Of a DNA stretch of 64,000 bases, positions 19,343 through 27,634 are shown one piece after another (the stretch's first letter is position 1; each line of letters starts with the position of its first letter). Origin of the DNA: Thermus hydrothermalis (GTDB lineage: Bacteria; Deinococcota; Deinococci; Deinococcales; Thermaceae); contig NZ_JAKTNT010000006.1 in NCBI RefSeq assembly GCF_022760925.1, positions 62,001 through 126,000 of the forward strand. The letters are read 5' to 3'. A program made the position numbers and the translations under genes. The notes beneath the pieces were generated by a model. It did not search any database, was not told the DNA's origin, and worked only from the letters and a program-made list of their open reading frames with translations.

Positions 19343-20363
19343 CGAGGGCTTTCCGCACCCGGGGCAGGACCTCTCCGCCCAAAAGCTCAATGGCCCGAAG
19401 CACCTTAGTGTGGGGCAGGGTGCCCACGGTGAGCTGGAGCACGAGCCCTTCAGGGCGGAAGAGCTCGTACCAGTAAAGGGCCTTCTCCGCCACCCTAAGG
19501 GGGTCGCCGATGAAGTCGGCCCCCTCGAGGCCCCGGGACCAGGCGAAGTAGCTGAGGTCCACAGGCCGCCAGCCCCGCTCCCGCCCGATCCGGTTCATCA
19601 CCTCCAGGAAGGCGGGAGCGGCAAGGCGGAAGGCCTCGGCGTCGTCCTCGGCCAAGAAGCCGTGGGCCGCAAGGGCGAGCCTGGAGGTGTGGCCGTGTTC
19701 CAGGGCCGTTTTCCGGTAAAGCTCCACGAAGGGCAGGAAGCGCTTGGGGCTTCCGGCGATGATGGCGAGGACCAAGGGAAGCCCGAGCTTCCCGGCGCGC
19801 ACCGCCGACTCGGGGCTCCCCCCCGCCGCCACCCAAAGGGGCAGGGGGTTCTGCTTGGGTCTCGGGTACACCCCAAGGCCGGGGATGGGCTTGGTGAAGC
19901 GCCCCCCGGGCCAAAAGACCCTTTCCTCTTCCCGGAGCTTCAGGAGAAGGGCAAGCTTCTCCTCAAAAAGGGCCTCGTAGTCCCGGAGGTCGTACCCAAA
20001 AAGCGGGAAGGACTCCACAAACGAACCCCGCCCCACCCAAAGCTCCGCCCTGCCCCCCGAGAGGAGGTCCAAGGTGGCAAACTGCTCAAATACCCGGATG
20101 GGGTCCTCGGAGGAAAGGACCACCACGGCGCTGGCAAGCCTTATGCGCCGCGTGCGGGCCGCTAGGGCGGCCAGCACCACCGCCGGGGCCGAAACCACGT
20201 AGTCCTCCCGGTGGTGCTCCCCCACGGCGAAGAGGGAAAGCCCCACTTCGTCGGCCAGCTCCGCCTCCTCCAAAAGGCGCTCTAGCCTTTCCTCCGCCGT
20301 GGGAGGGCGGCCCAGCCCGGGGTCAAAGGTGCGCTCGCCAAAGGTGTAAAGGCCCAGCTCCAT
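19320..20363 (-). CDS. LLM-class (luciferase-like) flavin-dependent oxidoreductase
   Basis: 347 aa TIM-barrel of the bacterial luciferase family. '[13 protein letters not shown]' start, '[27 protein letters not shown]' region (~46-72) and '[32 protein letters not shown]' (~83-114) are the standard conserved segments, including the G-R-x-x-L-W-V-G-R-G strand. Such enzymes are FMN/F420-dependent monooxygenases or reductases with varied substrates; none can be assigned here. It stands alone, starts from a leaderless promoter, and converges on sat. Confidence 0.88.
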   Translation of the reverse strand: MELGLYTFGERTFDPGLGRPPTAEERLERLLEEAELADEVGLSLFAVGEHHREDYVVSAPAVVLAALAARTRRIRLASAVVVLSSEDPIRVFEQFATLDLLSGGRAELWVGRGSFVESFPLFGYDLRDYEALFEEKLALLLKLREEERVFWPGGRFTKPIPGLGVYPRPKQNPLPLWVAAGGSPESAVRAGKLGLPLVLAIIAGSPKRFLPFVELYRKTALEHGHTSRLALAAHGFLAEDDAEAFRLAAPAFLEVMNRIGRERGWRPVDLSYFAWSRGLEGADFIGDPLRVAEKALYWYELFRPEGLVLQLTVGTLPHTKVLRAIELLGGEVLPRVRKALATPPAAG

Positions 20364-20375
20364 GCCCTGAGGATA
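20364..20375 (-). promoter_or_regulatory. Leaderless -10 of LLM oxidoreductase
   Basis: TATCCT (20375-20370) ends 6 bases before the ATG, no ribosome site. Upstream, CGCTTT-N7-AAAGCG (about 20380-20400) is an inverted repeat that could end hera transcription or act as an operator. Confidence 0.6.
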
Positions 20376-20419
20376 GGCGAACGCTTTATTTTTGAAAGCG
20401 CCCTAGGCCACCCTGGGCC

Positions 20420-21955
20420 CTACGCCCGTGCCCGGCGCCGGCTGGGTGCGGCCTCGGGCAAGGCCTCCACCCGCTTGGCCCTTTCCAGCTTGATCCCCTG
20501 CACCTCGGCCAGCCGGGGCAGGTCCTGGGGACGGAGGTCCACGTAGAAACCCTCCTCCCCTTGGGCGATCTTCCCCACCTCGAGGCCCCGCTCCTTCAAG
20601 AGGGCCACAAGCCGGGGCAGGGTAAGCCGGGGCCCTGTAGCCTTGAAGGTGAGCCAGCCCTCCTCCCCCGTGAGGAGGCTTTTCTCCTTGGGCGCCCCGC
20701 CCAAGAGGAGGGCCATGATGGCGGCCACCACCTCCACCCGCCCCTCGGCGAAAAGCCTCCCGGCAAAGTCCAGATAGGGCTTGTAGTCCCGCTCCGGCAC
20801 CCGGGCCAGGCGGGCCAGGAGGTGGTGCCACTTGGCCTCCAGCACCTCCTCGGGGGTGGGGGGGTTCACCCGCTTGAAGGTGCGGCCCACCGCCCGCTCC
20901 AGCTCCGAGAGCTCCCGCTTCTCCCGGGCCCCGTAAAGGACCACCACCTCGCCCCCTCGCCCGGCCCGGCCCGTGCGTCCCGAACGGTGCTGGTAGGTTT
21001 CCACCTTGTCGGGCAGGCGGTAGTGGACCACCAGGTCCACCTCGGGGATGTCCAGGCCCCGGGCGGCCACGTCCGTGGCCACCAGAACCCGCACCTCCCC
21101 CTCGCGGAAGGCCCGCATGACCCGCTCCCGGTCCGTCTGGGAAAGGTCCCCGTGGATGGCCCGGGCCGGATGGCCCAGGCGCAGGAGCCCCGTGGCCACC
21201 TCCTCGGTTTCCGCCTTGGTGCGGGTGAAGACGATGGCCCGCTTGGGCGCCTTCACGTAAAGGAGGTCGGAAAGCAGGGCCAGCCGGTCCCCCGGGGCCA
21301 GGATGGCCTCCTCCTGGTAGGTAACCCCCTCCTCCCGCACCACGTTGATGACCACGGGGGCTTTCATGTAGCGCTCGGCGAGCCTCCGGGCCCAGGAAGG
21401 CAGGGTGGCGGAGAAGAGGAGGGTCTGCCGCGCGGGAGGGGTAGCGGAAAGGATGGCCTCCACCTCTTCCTCAAAGCCCATGGAAAGCATCTCGTCCGCC
21501 TCGTCCAAGACGGCGATCTTCACCTCGGAAAGGTCCAAGACCCCTTGCCTTAGGTAGTCCAGGGCCCGCCCCGGGGTGGCCACCACCACGTCCGCCCCCC
21601 GGGCCAGCTCCTCCTTCTGCTTGCCGTAGCCGGTGCCCCCGTAGACCGCCACCACCTTGAGGTGGGGGGCCACCGCCGCCACCTCCCCCGCCACTTGGAG
21701 GGCAAGCTCCCGGGTGGGGGTGAGGATGAGGGCCCTGGGCTTCCTTCCCCGCACGGGGCTCAGCTCCAGGGCCTGGGCGATGGGCAGGGCGAAGGCCAGG
21801 GTCTTGCCGGTGCCCGTGCGGGCCTGGCCGATGAGGTCCTTGCCCTCCAGGGCCAAGGGGAGGGCGGCCGCCTGAATGGGGGTAGGGGCGGTAATGCCCC
21901 GCCGGGCCAAGGCTTCCTTGATCTCTTCCTTCAGGGGAAAGTCTTTGAACTCCAT
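20420..21955 (-). CDS. hera: DEAD-box RNA helicase Hera
   Basis: 511 aa. ATP-dependent RNA helicase with all motifs in order: Q motif (PTPIQ, Q28), Walker A ARTGTGKT (45-52), 'PTRELALQ', 'TPGRALDYL', DEAD in 'VLDEADEML', SAT in 'LLFSATLP', and 'HRSGRTGRAG' in the second RecA domain. The ~150-residue C-terminal extension, ending in a basic tail (RRRARA), corresponds to the dimerisation and RRM-like RNA-binding domains of T. thermophilus Hera, which binds 23S rRNA and RNase P RNA. The ATG at 21955 fits this length. It follows moeA by 76 bases. Confidence 0.93.
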   Translation of the reverse strand: MEFKDFPLKEEIKEALARRGITAPTPIQAAALPLALEGKDLIGQARTGTGKTLAFALPIAQALELSPVRGRKPRALILTPTRELALQVAGEVAAVAPHLKVVAVYGGTGYGKQKEELARGADVVVATPGRALDYLRQGVLDLSEVKIAVLDEADEMLSMGFEEEVEAILSATPPARQTLLFSATLPSWARRLAERYMKAPVVINVVREEGVTYQEEAILAPGDRLALLSDLLYVKAPKRAIVFTRTKAETEEVATGLLRLGHPARAIHGDLSQTDRERVMRAFREGEVRVLVATDVAARGLDIPEVDLVVHYRLPDKVETYQHRSGRTGRAGRGGEVVVLYGAREKRELSELERAVGRTFKRVNPPTPEEVLEAKWHHLLARLARVPERDYKPYLDFAGRLFAEGRVEVVAAIMALLLGGAPKEKSLLTGEEGWLTFKATGPRLTLPRLVALLKERGLEVGKIAQGEEGFYVDLRPQDLPRLAEVQGIKLERAKRVEALPEAAPSRRRARA

Positions 21956-22031
21956 TCTCGCTCGCTTCCCGGGCCCCACCCGCGCCCGAAAAGGAGGGGT
22001 AAAGCCCGTAAAACCTTTTGAGTTTAGTGAA

Positions 22032-23252
22032 CTAAAGCACGAGCACGCATGTCAAGGGGATGACCTCCACCACCTCCCCCTCCCGGGCGTCCTGGTCCGG
22101 GGGGAGGACCACCAAGGCGTTGCCGAAGGCCATGGAGCGGAGGACCCCGCTGCTTTGGTTGCCCGTGGTGCGCACCACGAGCTCCTCCTCAAAGGAGAGC
22201 ACCCCCCGCCGGAAGACCTTCTTCCCCTTGGCCCCCTTGAAGGGGGTGAGGGCCTTGGCCTTCAGGGAGCGGTAAGGGGGGTCGGTGCGCTCCTGGAGGC
22301 GGAAGAGGAAGGGCCTCCCGTAGAGGAAGAAGGTGACCATGCTGGACACGGGGTTGCCCGGGAGGCCCAAGACGGGCAGGCCCCCAAGCCGGGCAAGGAG
22401 CAAGGGCCCTCCGGGTTGCTGCTTCACCTTCCAGAAGACCACCTCCCCCCTTTCCTCCAAGACCTTGCGCACCACATCGTATTCCCCCATGGAAACCCCG
22501 CCTGAGGTGAGGAGGAGGTCCAAAGGCCCCGCCGCCTCCAAGCGGGCCAGCACCTCCTCGGGGCGGTCCGCCACCTTGCCCAGGAGGACGGGCTCGCCCC
22601 CCGCCTCGAGGACCAACCCCAGGAGGCTATAGGCGTTGGAGTTGTACACCCCACCAAAGGGCAAGGGCTCCCCCGGTTCCACCACCTCGTCCCCCGTGGA
22701 GAGGATCCCCACCCGGGGCCGGCGGAAGACCCTGAGGCGGGGGTAGCCCATGGCCGCCGCCAGGCCCAGCCTCCCGGGCGTGAGGAAATCCCCCCGCCTC
22801 AGGTAGACCTCTCCCCGCTTCAGGTCATCCCCCTTGGGCCGGATGTCCTTGGGGCTCGCCGGGGCGAAGAGGAGGACGTCCTCCCCTTCCCGCCGCGTGT
22901 CCTCCACCCGAACAACGGCGTTGGCCCCCTGGGGAATGGGGGCTCCCGTGTACACCGCCACCGCCTCCCCCTTCCCCACTCTGCCCCCGAAGGGCCGCCC
23001 CGCCGGGGACTCCCCGATGACCCGAAGGCGCACGGGGTTCGCCTGCGAAGCCCCAAGGGTGTCCTCCTCCCGGCAGGCGTAGCCGTCCACGGCGGTATCG
23101 TCCTGGTCCGGGTGGTCCACCCGGGAGGCGAGGTCCTCCGCCAGGACCCGGCCGTAGGCCTCCCTTAAGGGAACCTCCTCCACGGGCAAAGGCGCCTTGG
23201 CCTCCGAAAGCACCAGGGCTAGGGCTTCCTCCACGCTGAGGTTCGCGCGCAT
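22032..23252 (-). CDS. moeA: Molybdopterin molybdenumtransferase
   Basis: 406 aa. It inserts molybdate into adenylated molybdopterin. 'DHPDQDDTAVDGYACRE' (~46-62) is the N-terminal domain signature (xxDxSAMDGYA-like), 'YTGAPIPQGANAVVRVE' and the MoaB/Mog-like domain 'VGILSTGDEVVEPG...GVYNSNAYSL' (~191-225) with 'LLTSGGVSMGEYD' and 'LPGNPVSSMVTF' follow. It starts from a -10 embedded in the stop of the subtilase gene. No other molybdenum cofactor gene is present in the window. Confidence 0.95.
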   Translation of the reverse strand: MRANLSVEEALALVLSEAKAPLPVEEVPLREAYGRVLAEDLASRVDHPDQDDTAVDGYACREEDTLGASQANPVRLRVIGESPAGRPFGGRVGKGEAVAVYTGAPIPQGANAVVRVEDTRREGEDVLLFAPASPKDIRPKGDDLKRGEVYLRRGDFLTPGRLGLAAAMGYPRLRVFRRPRVGILSTGDEVVEPGEPLPFGGVYNSNAYSLLGLVLEAGGEPVLLGKVADRPEEVLARLEAAGPLDLLLTSGGVSMGEYDVVRKVLEERGEVVFWKVKQQPGGPLLLARLGGLPVLGLPGNPVSSMVTFFLYGRPFLFRLQERTDPPYRSLKAKALTPFKGAKGKKVFRRGVLSFEEELVVRTTGNQSSGVLRSMAFGNALVVLPPDQDAREGEVVEVIPLTCVLVL

Positions 23253-23265
23253 AACCCAAAGTTTA
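23253..23265 (-). promoter_or_regulatory. Leaderless -10 of moeA overlapping the subtilase stop codon
   Basis: TAAACT (23265-23260) begins with the TAA stop of the subtilase gene and ends 7 bases before the moeA ATG. No Shine-Dalgarno sequence. Confidence 0.65.
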
Positions 23266-24612
23266 AGGTAGGCGCAAAGCCCCCGCCCCCACCGCCTCCT
23301 CGGGATAGGGAAGGGGCTTGGCCCAGGATTTGAGAAGCTCCTCGTAGGCTCTAGGAGGCAAGCCTGGCCTTTCCTCCATGAGGAGGGCCAAGGCTCCCGC
23401 TACCCAAGGCGCGGCAAAGGAGCTTCCCCGGCACACCGCCTCCTTGCCCCCCGGCCCCCGGCAAGCCAACCCTTCCCCCGGGGCAAGGAGGTCCAGGTAT
23501 GGCCCCCAGGTGCTGAAGGCCGCAGGCCCTTGGAAGCGGGCGTCCAAGGCGCCCACGGCCAAAAGCCCTGGGAGGTCAAAGGCGGCGGGGTAGTGGGCGG
23601 GGCCCCGAGGCCCCTGGTTGCCCCCCGCCGCCACCACCCCCACCCCTTCCGCCAAGGCCCTGCGCAACAGGCCTTCCAGGGCTTCCACCGGCGTGTCTCC
23701 CCCTAGGCTCAGGTTGAGGACCAGGGGCCTAGGCCCCCCAAGGGCGTAGCAGATCCCCTGGATCACGCGGCTTGCCCGGCATACCCCTTGGCTGTCGCAC
23801 ACCCGCACGGGCATGATTTGGGCCTCCGGGGCCACCCGCAGGACCAGGGAGGCCACCTGCGTGCCGTGCCCACCGGGAAAGGCGTCCTGGGGGAGGGCAT
23901 CCCCTTCCACGAAGTCGTACCCGGGGAGGAACCGCCCTTCGGGAAGAGCCTCCACCCCGGTGTCCAGCACCGCCACCGCCACGCTTCCCCCTCGGAAGCC
24001 CCGCACCCAAAAGCCGCCTGCCCCAACAGGTTCAACCCCCTCCAGGTCCAACGACCAGAGGCTTTCCGGATCCGCCTTGTACATGGGGTCTTGGGCCTCG
24101 AGGGTTTCTAGGGCAAGGCCCAAGGGAAGGCCCCCCACACCCAACCGGTAGAACCGCAGGCCGCACGGTCCTAAGCTTCCCTCCTCCAACACCCGAAAGC
24201 CAGGGGGCAGGCTCACTGGCTTCCCCTCCGGCAGGAAGAGGAGCGCCTCTTCCCGCACCACCTGGCCCAAGACCACCAGCTCCGCCTCCACCGCGGGGCT
24301 CCCCTGCGCCCGGACCCGCCGCTTTCCCCCGGGAACCCCTGGAACCCGGAAACGCACCTCCCCGGGCCGCCGCTCCACCACCGCGGCCTCCACCCCATCC
24401 ACGGTCACGCGGACCCTCTCTGGGGAAAGCTCCCCAATACCCAGGCGCACCTCCTCCCCCACCATAGCCCTGCGGGGATAAAGGACCCCCGGAGGCAAGG
24501 AGGCAACCTTCTCCTGGAAAAGACCTAGGGCGAAAAGAAAGGCCCCGCCCAAAAGCAGCAGCAACCCCCCCAACAAGCCCCAGGGCACATCGGGGGCAGG
24601 TTTGGTCTCCAT
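23263..24612 (-). CDS. Membrane-anchored subtilisin-like serine peptidase (S8)
   Basis: 449 aa. A hydrophobic segment at about 11-32 (no cleavage site apparent) anchors it; residues ~40-115 look like a beta-sandwich (IPT/TIG-like) domain. The catalytic triad is D217 (AVLDTG), H249 (GGHGTQVA) and S398 (GSSFAAP), with the oxyanion Asn in 'AAGGNQGP'. Two cysteine pairs in the protease domain (VCDSQGVC, and CRGPGGKEAVC) could form disulfides outside the membrane. It lies directly after a SARP-like regulator gene and before moeA. Substrate unknown; a role at the cell envelope with the divergent lipoprotein is a guess. Confidence 0.9.
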   Translation of the reverse strand: METKPAPDVPWGLLGGLLLLLGGAFLFALGLFQEKVASLPPGVLYPRRAMVGEEVRLGIGELSPERVRVTVDGVEAAVVERRPGEVRFRVPGVPGGKRRVRAQGSPAVEAELVVLGQVVREEALLFLPEGKPVSLPPGFRVLEEGSLGPCGLRFYRLGVGGLPLGLALETLEAQDPMYKADPESLWSLDLEGVEPVGAGGFWVRGFRGGSVAVAVLDTGVEALPEGRFLPGYDFVEGDALPQDAFPGGHGTQVASLVLRVAPEAQIMPVRVCDSQGVCRASRVIQGICYALGGPRPLVLNLSLGGDTPVEALEGLLRRALAEGVGVVAAGGNQGPRGPAHYPAAFDLPGLLAVGALDARFQGPAAFSTWGPYLDLLAPGEGLACRGPGGKEAVCRGSSFAAPWVAGALALLMEERPGLPPRAYEELLKSWAKPLPYPEEAVGAGALRLP

Positions 24613-24624
24613 AGGGGAATTTTA
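24613..24624 (-). promoter_or_regulatory. Leaderless -10 of subtilase overlapping the regulator stop codon
   Basis: TAAAAT (24624-24619) starts with the TAA stop of the SARP-like gene and ends 6 bases before the ATG. No ribosome site. Confidence 0.7.
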
Positions 24625-26286
24625 TCCAAGGCGGGCCATGCGCTCCCGGTACCGCTCGGCAAGGGCCTCGTGCCCCGCTTCCGCCAGGAGGGCCACCGCC
24701 TCCTCCAGGAAAGCCCCCTCCCCCCGTAGCTCGGCCAAGTTCGCCAGCACCGCCGCCGTGAGCACCACCTCCCCCGCCTCCCGGGCTAGGAGAAGGGCCC
24801 TTTGGTAGGCATCCTCCGCCTCTTCCCTGCGCCCCTGGCGATGGTAGAGGGCGCCCAGGTTGTTCCAGGCCCGGCCCAGCACCTCGAGGCTTCCCCCCTC
24901 CTCCCCAAGTTCCAAAGCCTCACGGTAGAGGCTTTCCGCAACGGCAACGTCGCCCAGCCGCTCCCGGAAAACCCCCAGGTTGAGGAGGAGTCTAGCGCGG
25001 GCCAAGGCCCCCTTGGCCCCCGAAAGCGCCTCCTGAAAGGCCCGTTCTACCACCTCGCGCGCCACCTGGCCCTCGGCCAGAGCCAGGGCGCGGTTGCCCA
25101 AAGCCCCCGCATAGCGCTCCTCCTCCCCCTGGGCCAGGAAACGCACCGCCGCCCGGGCAAAGGCCTCCGCCGCCTCCTGGAACCTGCCTTCCCCAAGGAG
25201 GAGATACCCCCTTAGGTTCCAAGCCTCCGCCGAGCCCTCCTTCGCACCCTCCAGGACCCGCCAGGCCTCTTCTCGCCGACCCAGACGGAAGGCGATGATG
25301 CCCCTCAAGAGGCGCACCTCTTCGGTTTCGGGAAGGCCCCTCAAGAGCTCCAGGGCTTCCCTGAAGCGCCCAAGCCGCTCCAACGCCCGGGCGCGCTGAA
25401 GGCGGATGGGAGGAAGGTCGGGGGCGCCCTCCAAAAGGCGCAACACGTCTTTGGGATTGCGGGAGAGAAGGGCCTGGGCCTCCGCCAAAAAGGCCTCCAC
25501 CGCCCGCCCCAGGTCCTCTCCTCGGAGCAAGGGCGAAGCCAGGCGGTACAGGTACGCCGCCTCCCTCAACGGGCGCCTTCGCGCCAACACGAGGGCTTCT
25601 TCCCGGGCCTCGAGGCCTAAAGGGGGCTCCAGGAGAGGCCTGCCCCTGGCGTCCACAAGGCCCCGAAGCCGCAGCCGGACCAGGGTTTCCCCCCCAGGTA
25701 TCTCCCCACCAAGGAGTAGGCGGAAGAAGGCCCGCCGGTCCTCCTCAGGCAAGAGGAACCGCGCCAAGCGGGGTAGGCGCGGGGGCTCAAGCAGCCCGGG
25801 TAGGGAAGCGAGGCGCTCCCAAAGGGCCTCCGCTTCCTCCCAAAAGCCTAGGGCGGCTAAACCCGTGGCAGCGCGCTTGACCCCCTGGGCCACCTTTCGC
25901 GCCACCGCTTCCCGTTTGCGCCACACCCACTCCTCCAGTTCCTCCGGAAGCCTTAGGGTAAGGCGTTCCAGGAAAGCCCCGCGGTAAAGACGCAGGGCCT
26001 CCTCTACCCTCCCCTCCTTAAGGGCCTGGAAGACGAGGGGCAGGTCTAGGTCCACCCGGGCGGCCAACACCTCCTCCCCCACCACCACCCCAAGCGGGCG
26101 AAGCTGCAACAAGGCCACGGCCAGGCTGTTGAGGGCATCCCGGGCCCGGGGCCAGAAGAGCTCCGCCAGGTGGCGGCGGGGCTTAGGGCCCTCCACCGCC
26201 AGGTAGGCCAGGAGGAGCAGGGGCTTCTCCCGGCCAAACCGCATCCCTTCAAGCTCGGGCCCTCCCAAGGTGCGGAGAAGGGGCAT
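24622..26286 (-). CDS. SARP-like transcriptional regulator with BTAD and TPR repeats
   Basis: 554 aa. Residues 1-70 ('LRTLGGPELEGMRFGREKPLLLLAYLAVEG' then 'LAELFWPRARDALNSLAVALLQLRP') resemble the winged-helix DNA-binding domain of SARP-type activators, followed by a short BTAD-like helical segment with 'GRVEEALRLYRGAFLE'. From ~290 to the end there are repeated TPR helices ('RYAGALGNRALAL', 'LGRAWNNLGALYHRQGRREEAEDAYQRALLLA'). No ATP-binding domain is visible. It is first in the regulator-subtilase-moeA run and divergent from a lipoprotein, so those are candidate targets. DNA contacts unproven. Confidence 0.75.
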   Translation of the reverse strand: MPLLRTLGGPELEGMRFGREKPLLLLAYLAVEGPKPRRHLAELFWPRARDALNSLAVALLQLRPLGVVVGEEVLAARVDLDLPLVFQALKEGRVEEALRLYRGAFLERLTLRLPEELEEWVWRKREAVARKVAQGVKRAATGLAALGFWEEAEALWERLASLPGLLEPPRLPRLARFLLPEEDRRAFFRLLLGGEIPGGETLVRLRLRGLVDARGRPLLEPPLGLEAREEALVLARRRPLREAAYLYRLASPLLRGEDLGRAVEAFLAEAQALLSRNPKDVLRLLEGAPDLPPIRLQRARALERLGRFREALELLRGLPETEEVRLLRGIIAFRLGRREEAWRVLEGAKEGSAEAWNLRGYLLLGEGRFQEAAEAFARAAVRFLAQGEEERYAGALGNRALALAEGQVAREVVERAFQEALSGAKGALARARLLLNLGVFRERLGDVAVAESLYREALELGEEGGSLEVLGRAWNNLGALYHRQGRREEAEDAYQRALLLAREAGEVVLTAAVLANLAELRGEGAFLEEAVALLAEAGHEALAERYRERMARLG

Positions 26287-26298
26287 GCCCCCATGCTA
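26287..26298 (-). promoter_or_regulatory. Leaderless -10 of SARP-like regulator
   Basis: TAGCAT (26298-26293) ends 6 bases before the ATG; no ribosome site. Confidence 0.55.
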
Positions 26299-26373
26299 CC
26301 CAACCCGTTCACCCTCCGCTCAGGCGCCGTTCACGCCCCCTTTGCTCTCCTAAAAGCCGGGAGGTGATCCCAG

Positions 26374-27621
26374 GTGCAAAGGCTTTGGCAGGCACTGGCT
26401 CTTGGAAGCGCCCTCCTTGCCGCTTGCAATGGGGGAGGGCCCAGCGGTACCCAGGTACAGGTCCAGCTGGTGAACGGGCTTAGCGAGCCCATCAACGCCA
26501 CCGCCGCCGCCTACCGGGTGGGCAACGGCCCCTTCCAACCCCTAAATCCCAGCGGGCTCGGCATCTACACCTTCACCGTCCCCGCAGGGCAGGACCGCTA
26601 CACCGTGGTCTTCCGTTGCCCTACCTTTGGCACGCTAAGCTCCCAGCAGGTACAGGCCGTAAGCTACGAGCTTACCCTGCAGGAAGCCACCTCTTTCAAA
26701 GTGCGCTGTTACGGGGGGTACGCGGGCCCGGAGGCCAATCTAAACCAACCCGACGACAACACCAGCAGCCGGGATTTTAGCGGAGGGTACGCCACAGCTT
26801 ACTCAGCCACAACAATGGCGTCCCTTTCGGACGAAGGAACAGACGGCTCAATCAACGATATTGATAACGCCTTCCGTGTCCCCGTGGGCCAGAACCGGGA
26901 AGTGGCCATCTTCGGGGAAGTGGGAGGTACCTACTACTTTGGACGGGGCTTCTTCAACATCACCCCCACCACCACGGGCATCCCCCCGATCAACGTGAGC
27001 CCGGTGAGCGCAACCTTCACCACCTCCAGCCCCGCCCAGGCCAACCTTCTGGGCAGGGAGGTGAACATCTTCTTGGGTACAGGCTCCTCCTTCCCCAAAC
27101 CTAGCTCCCTTTCAAGCGACCTCTACCAGGTTCTAACCTTTAGCGGTTCTAGCGCCGCTCTGAAGCGCATCCCCGCCCCGAACCTACCCTCCACGGTGAA
27201 CATCAGCGCGCCAAGCCTCACCTTCACCCCCACCGTGCCCACACCGGCCCCAGGAGACCTTCCCACCTTCCAGGCCCTCTCCGCAAGCGGCTTCTCCGGG
27301 GGAATAGACCTCCGGGGCTACCTCCTGGTGCTGAGCTGGCCCACCGGGTCCTCCTGGCAGCACTTCGTGAGCCAGGGGGCCCTGGGAGGAACCAACTACG
27401 CCCTGCCTGACCCCACAAGCATCGCTGGGCTTAGCGCCCTCAAGCCCGCAAGCGGAGACCCGGTCAACTGGCAAGCGGTAGCCCTGGGTGTGGACCAACC
27501 CCTTGGCCACCTCCTGGCCGCCGACCCCATTCCCCAAGGGTTTGGCTTTGACCTCGTGGACCGCGGCACCGCCCTGGAGCTAGAAGCCGAAAGCGCAGGC
27601 GGCTCCTACACCCAACCTTAG
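26374..27621 (+). CDS. Putative secreted lipoprotein, function unknown
   Basis: 415 aa beginning at a GTG with a good GGGAGGTGA site. Residues 1-18 form a lipoprotein signal with lipobox LAAC (C18). The mature part is rich in Thr, Ser, Asn, Gly and Pro, with beta-strand-like stretches, e.g. 'VNGLSEPINATAAAYRVG' and 'PTPAPGDLPTF'; four cysteines are few (C78 and C97 region). No known domain is recognised. Codon use is less GC-rich than in neighbours, especially 26740-26900, suggesting a faster-evolving or acquired surface protein. It is divergent from the SARP-like regulator and followed by its own terminator. Confidence 0.75.
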   Translation: MQRLWQALALGSALLAACNGGGPSGTQVQVQLVNGLSEPINATAAAYRVGNGPFQPLNPSGLGIYTFTVPAGQDRYTVVFRCPTFGTLSSQQVQAVSYELTLQEATSFKVRCYGGYAGPEANLNQPDDNTSSRDFSGGYATAYSATTMASLSDEGTDGSINDIDNAFRVPVGQNREVAIFGEVGGTYYFGRGFFNITPTTTGIPPINVSPVSATFTTSSPAQANLLGREVNIFLGTGSSFPKPSSLSSDLYQVLTFSGSSAALKRIPAPNLPSTVNISAPSLTFTPTVPTPAPGDLPTFQALSASGFSGGIDLRGYLLVLSWPTGSSWQHFVSQGALGGTNYALPDPTSIAGLSALKPASGDPVNWQAVALGVDQPLGHLLAADPIPQGFGFDLVDRGTALELEAESAGGSYTQP

Positions 27622-27634
27622 GCGGCACCCTCCC

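Noticed and set aside
22015-22035. Operator between moeA and hera (TTTAGT-TC-ACTAAA)
   Set aside because: The repeat has only 6-base arms, partly uses the moeA stop codon, and no promoter could be placed next to it.
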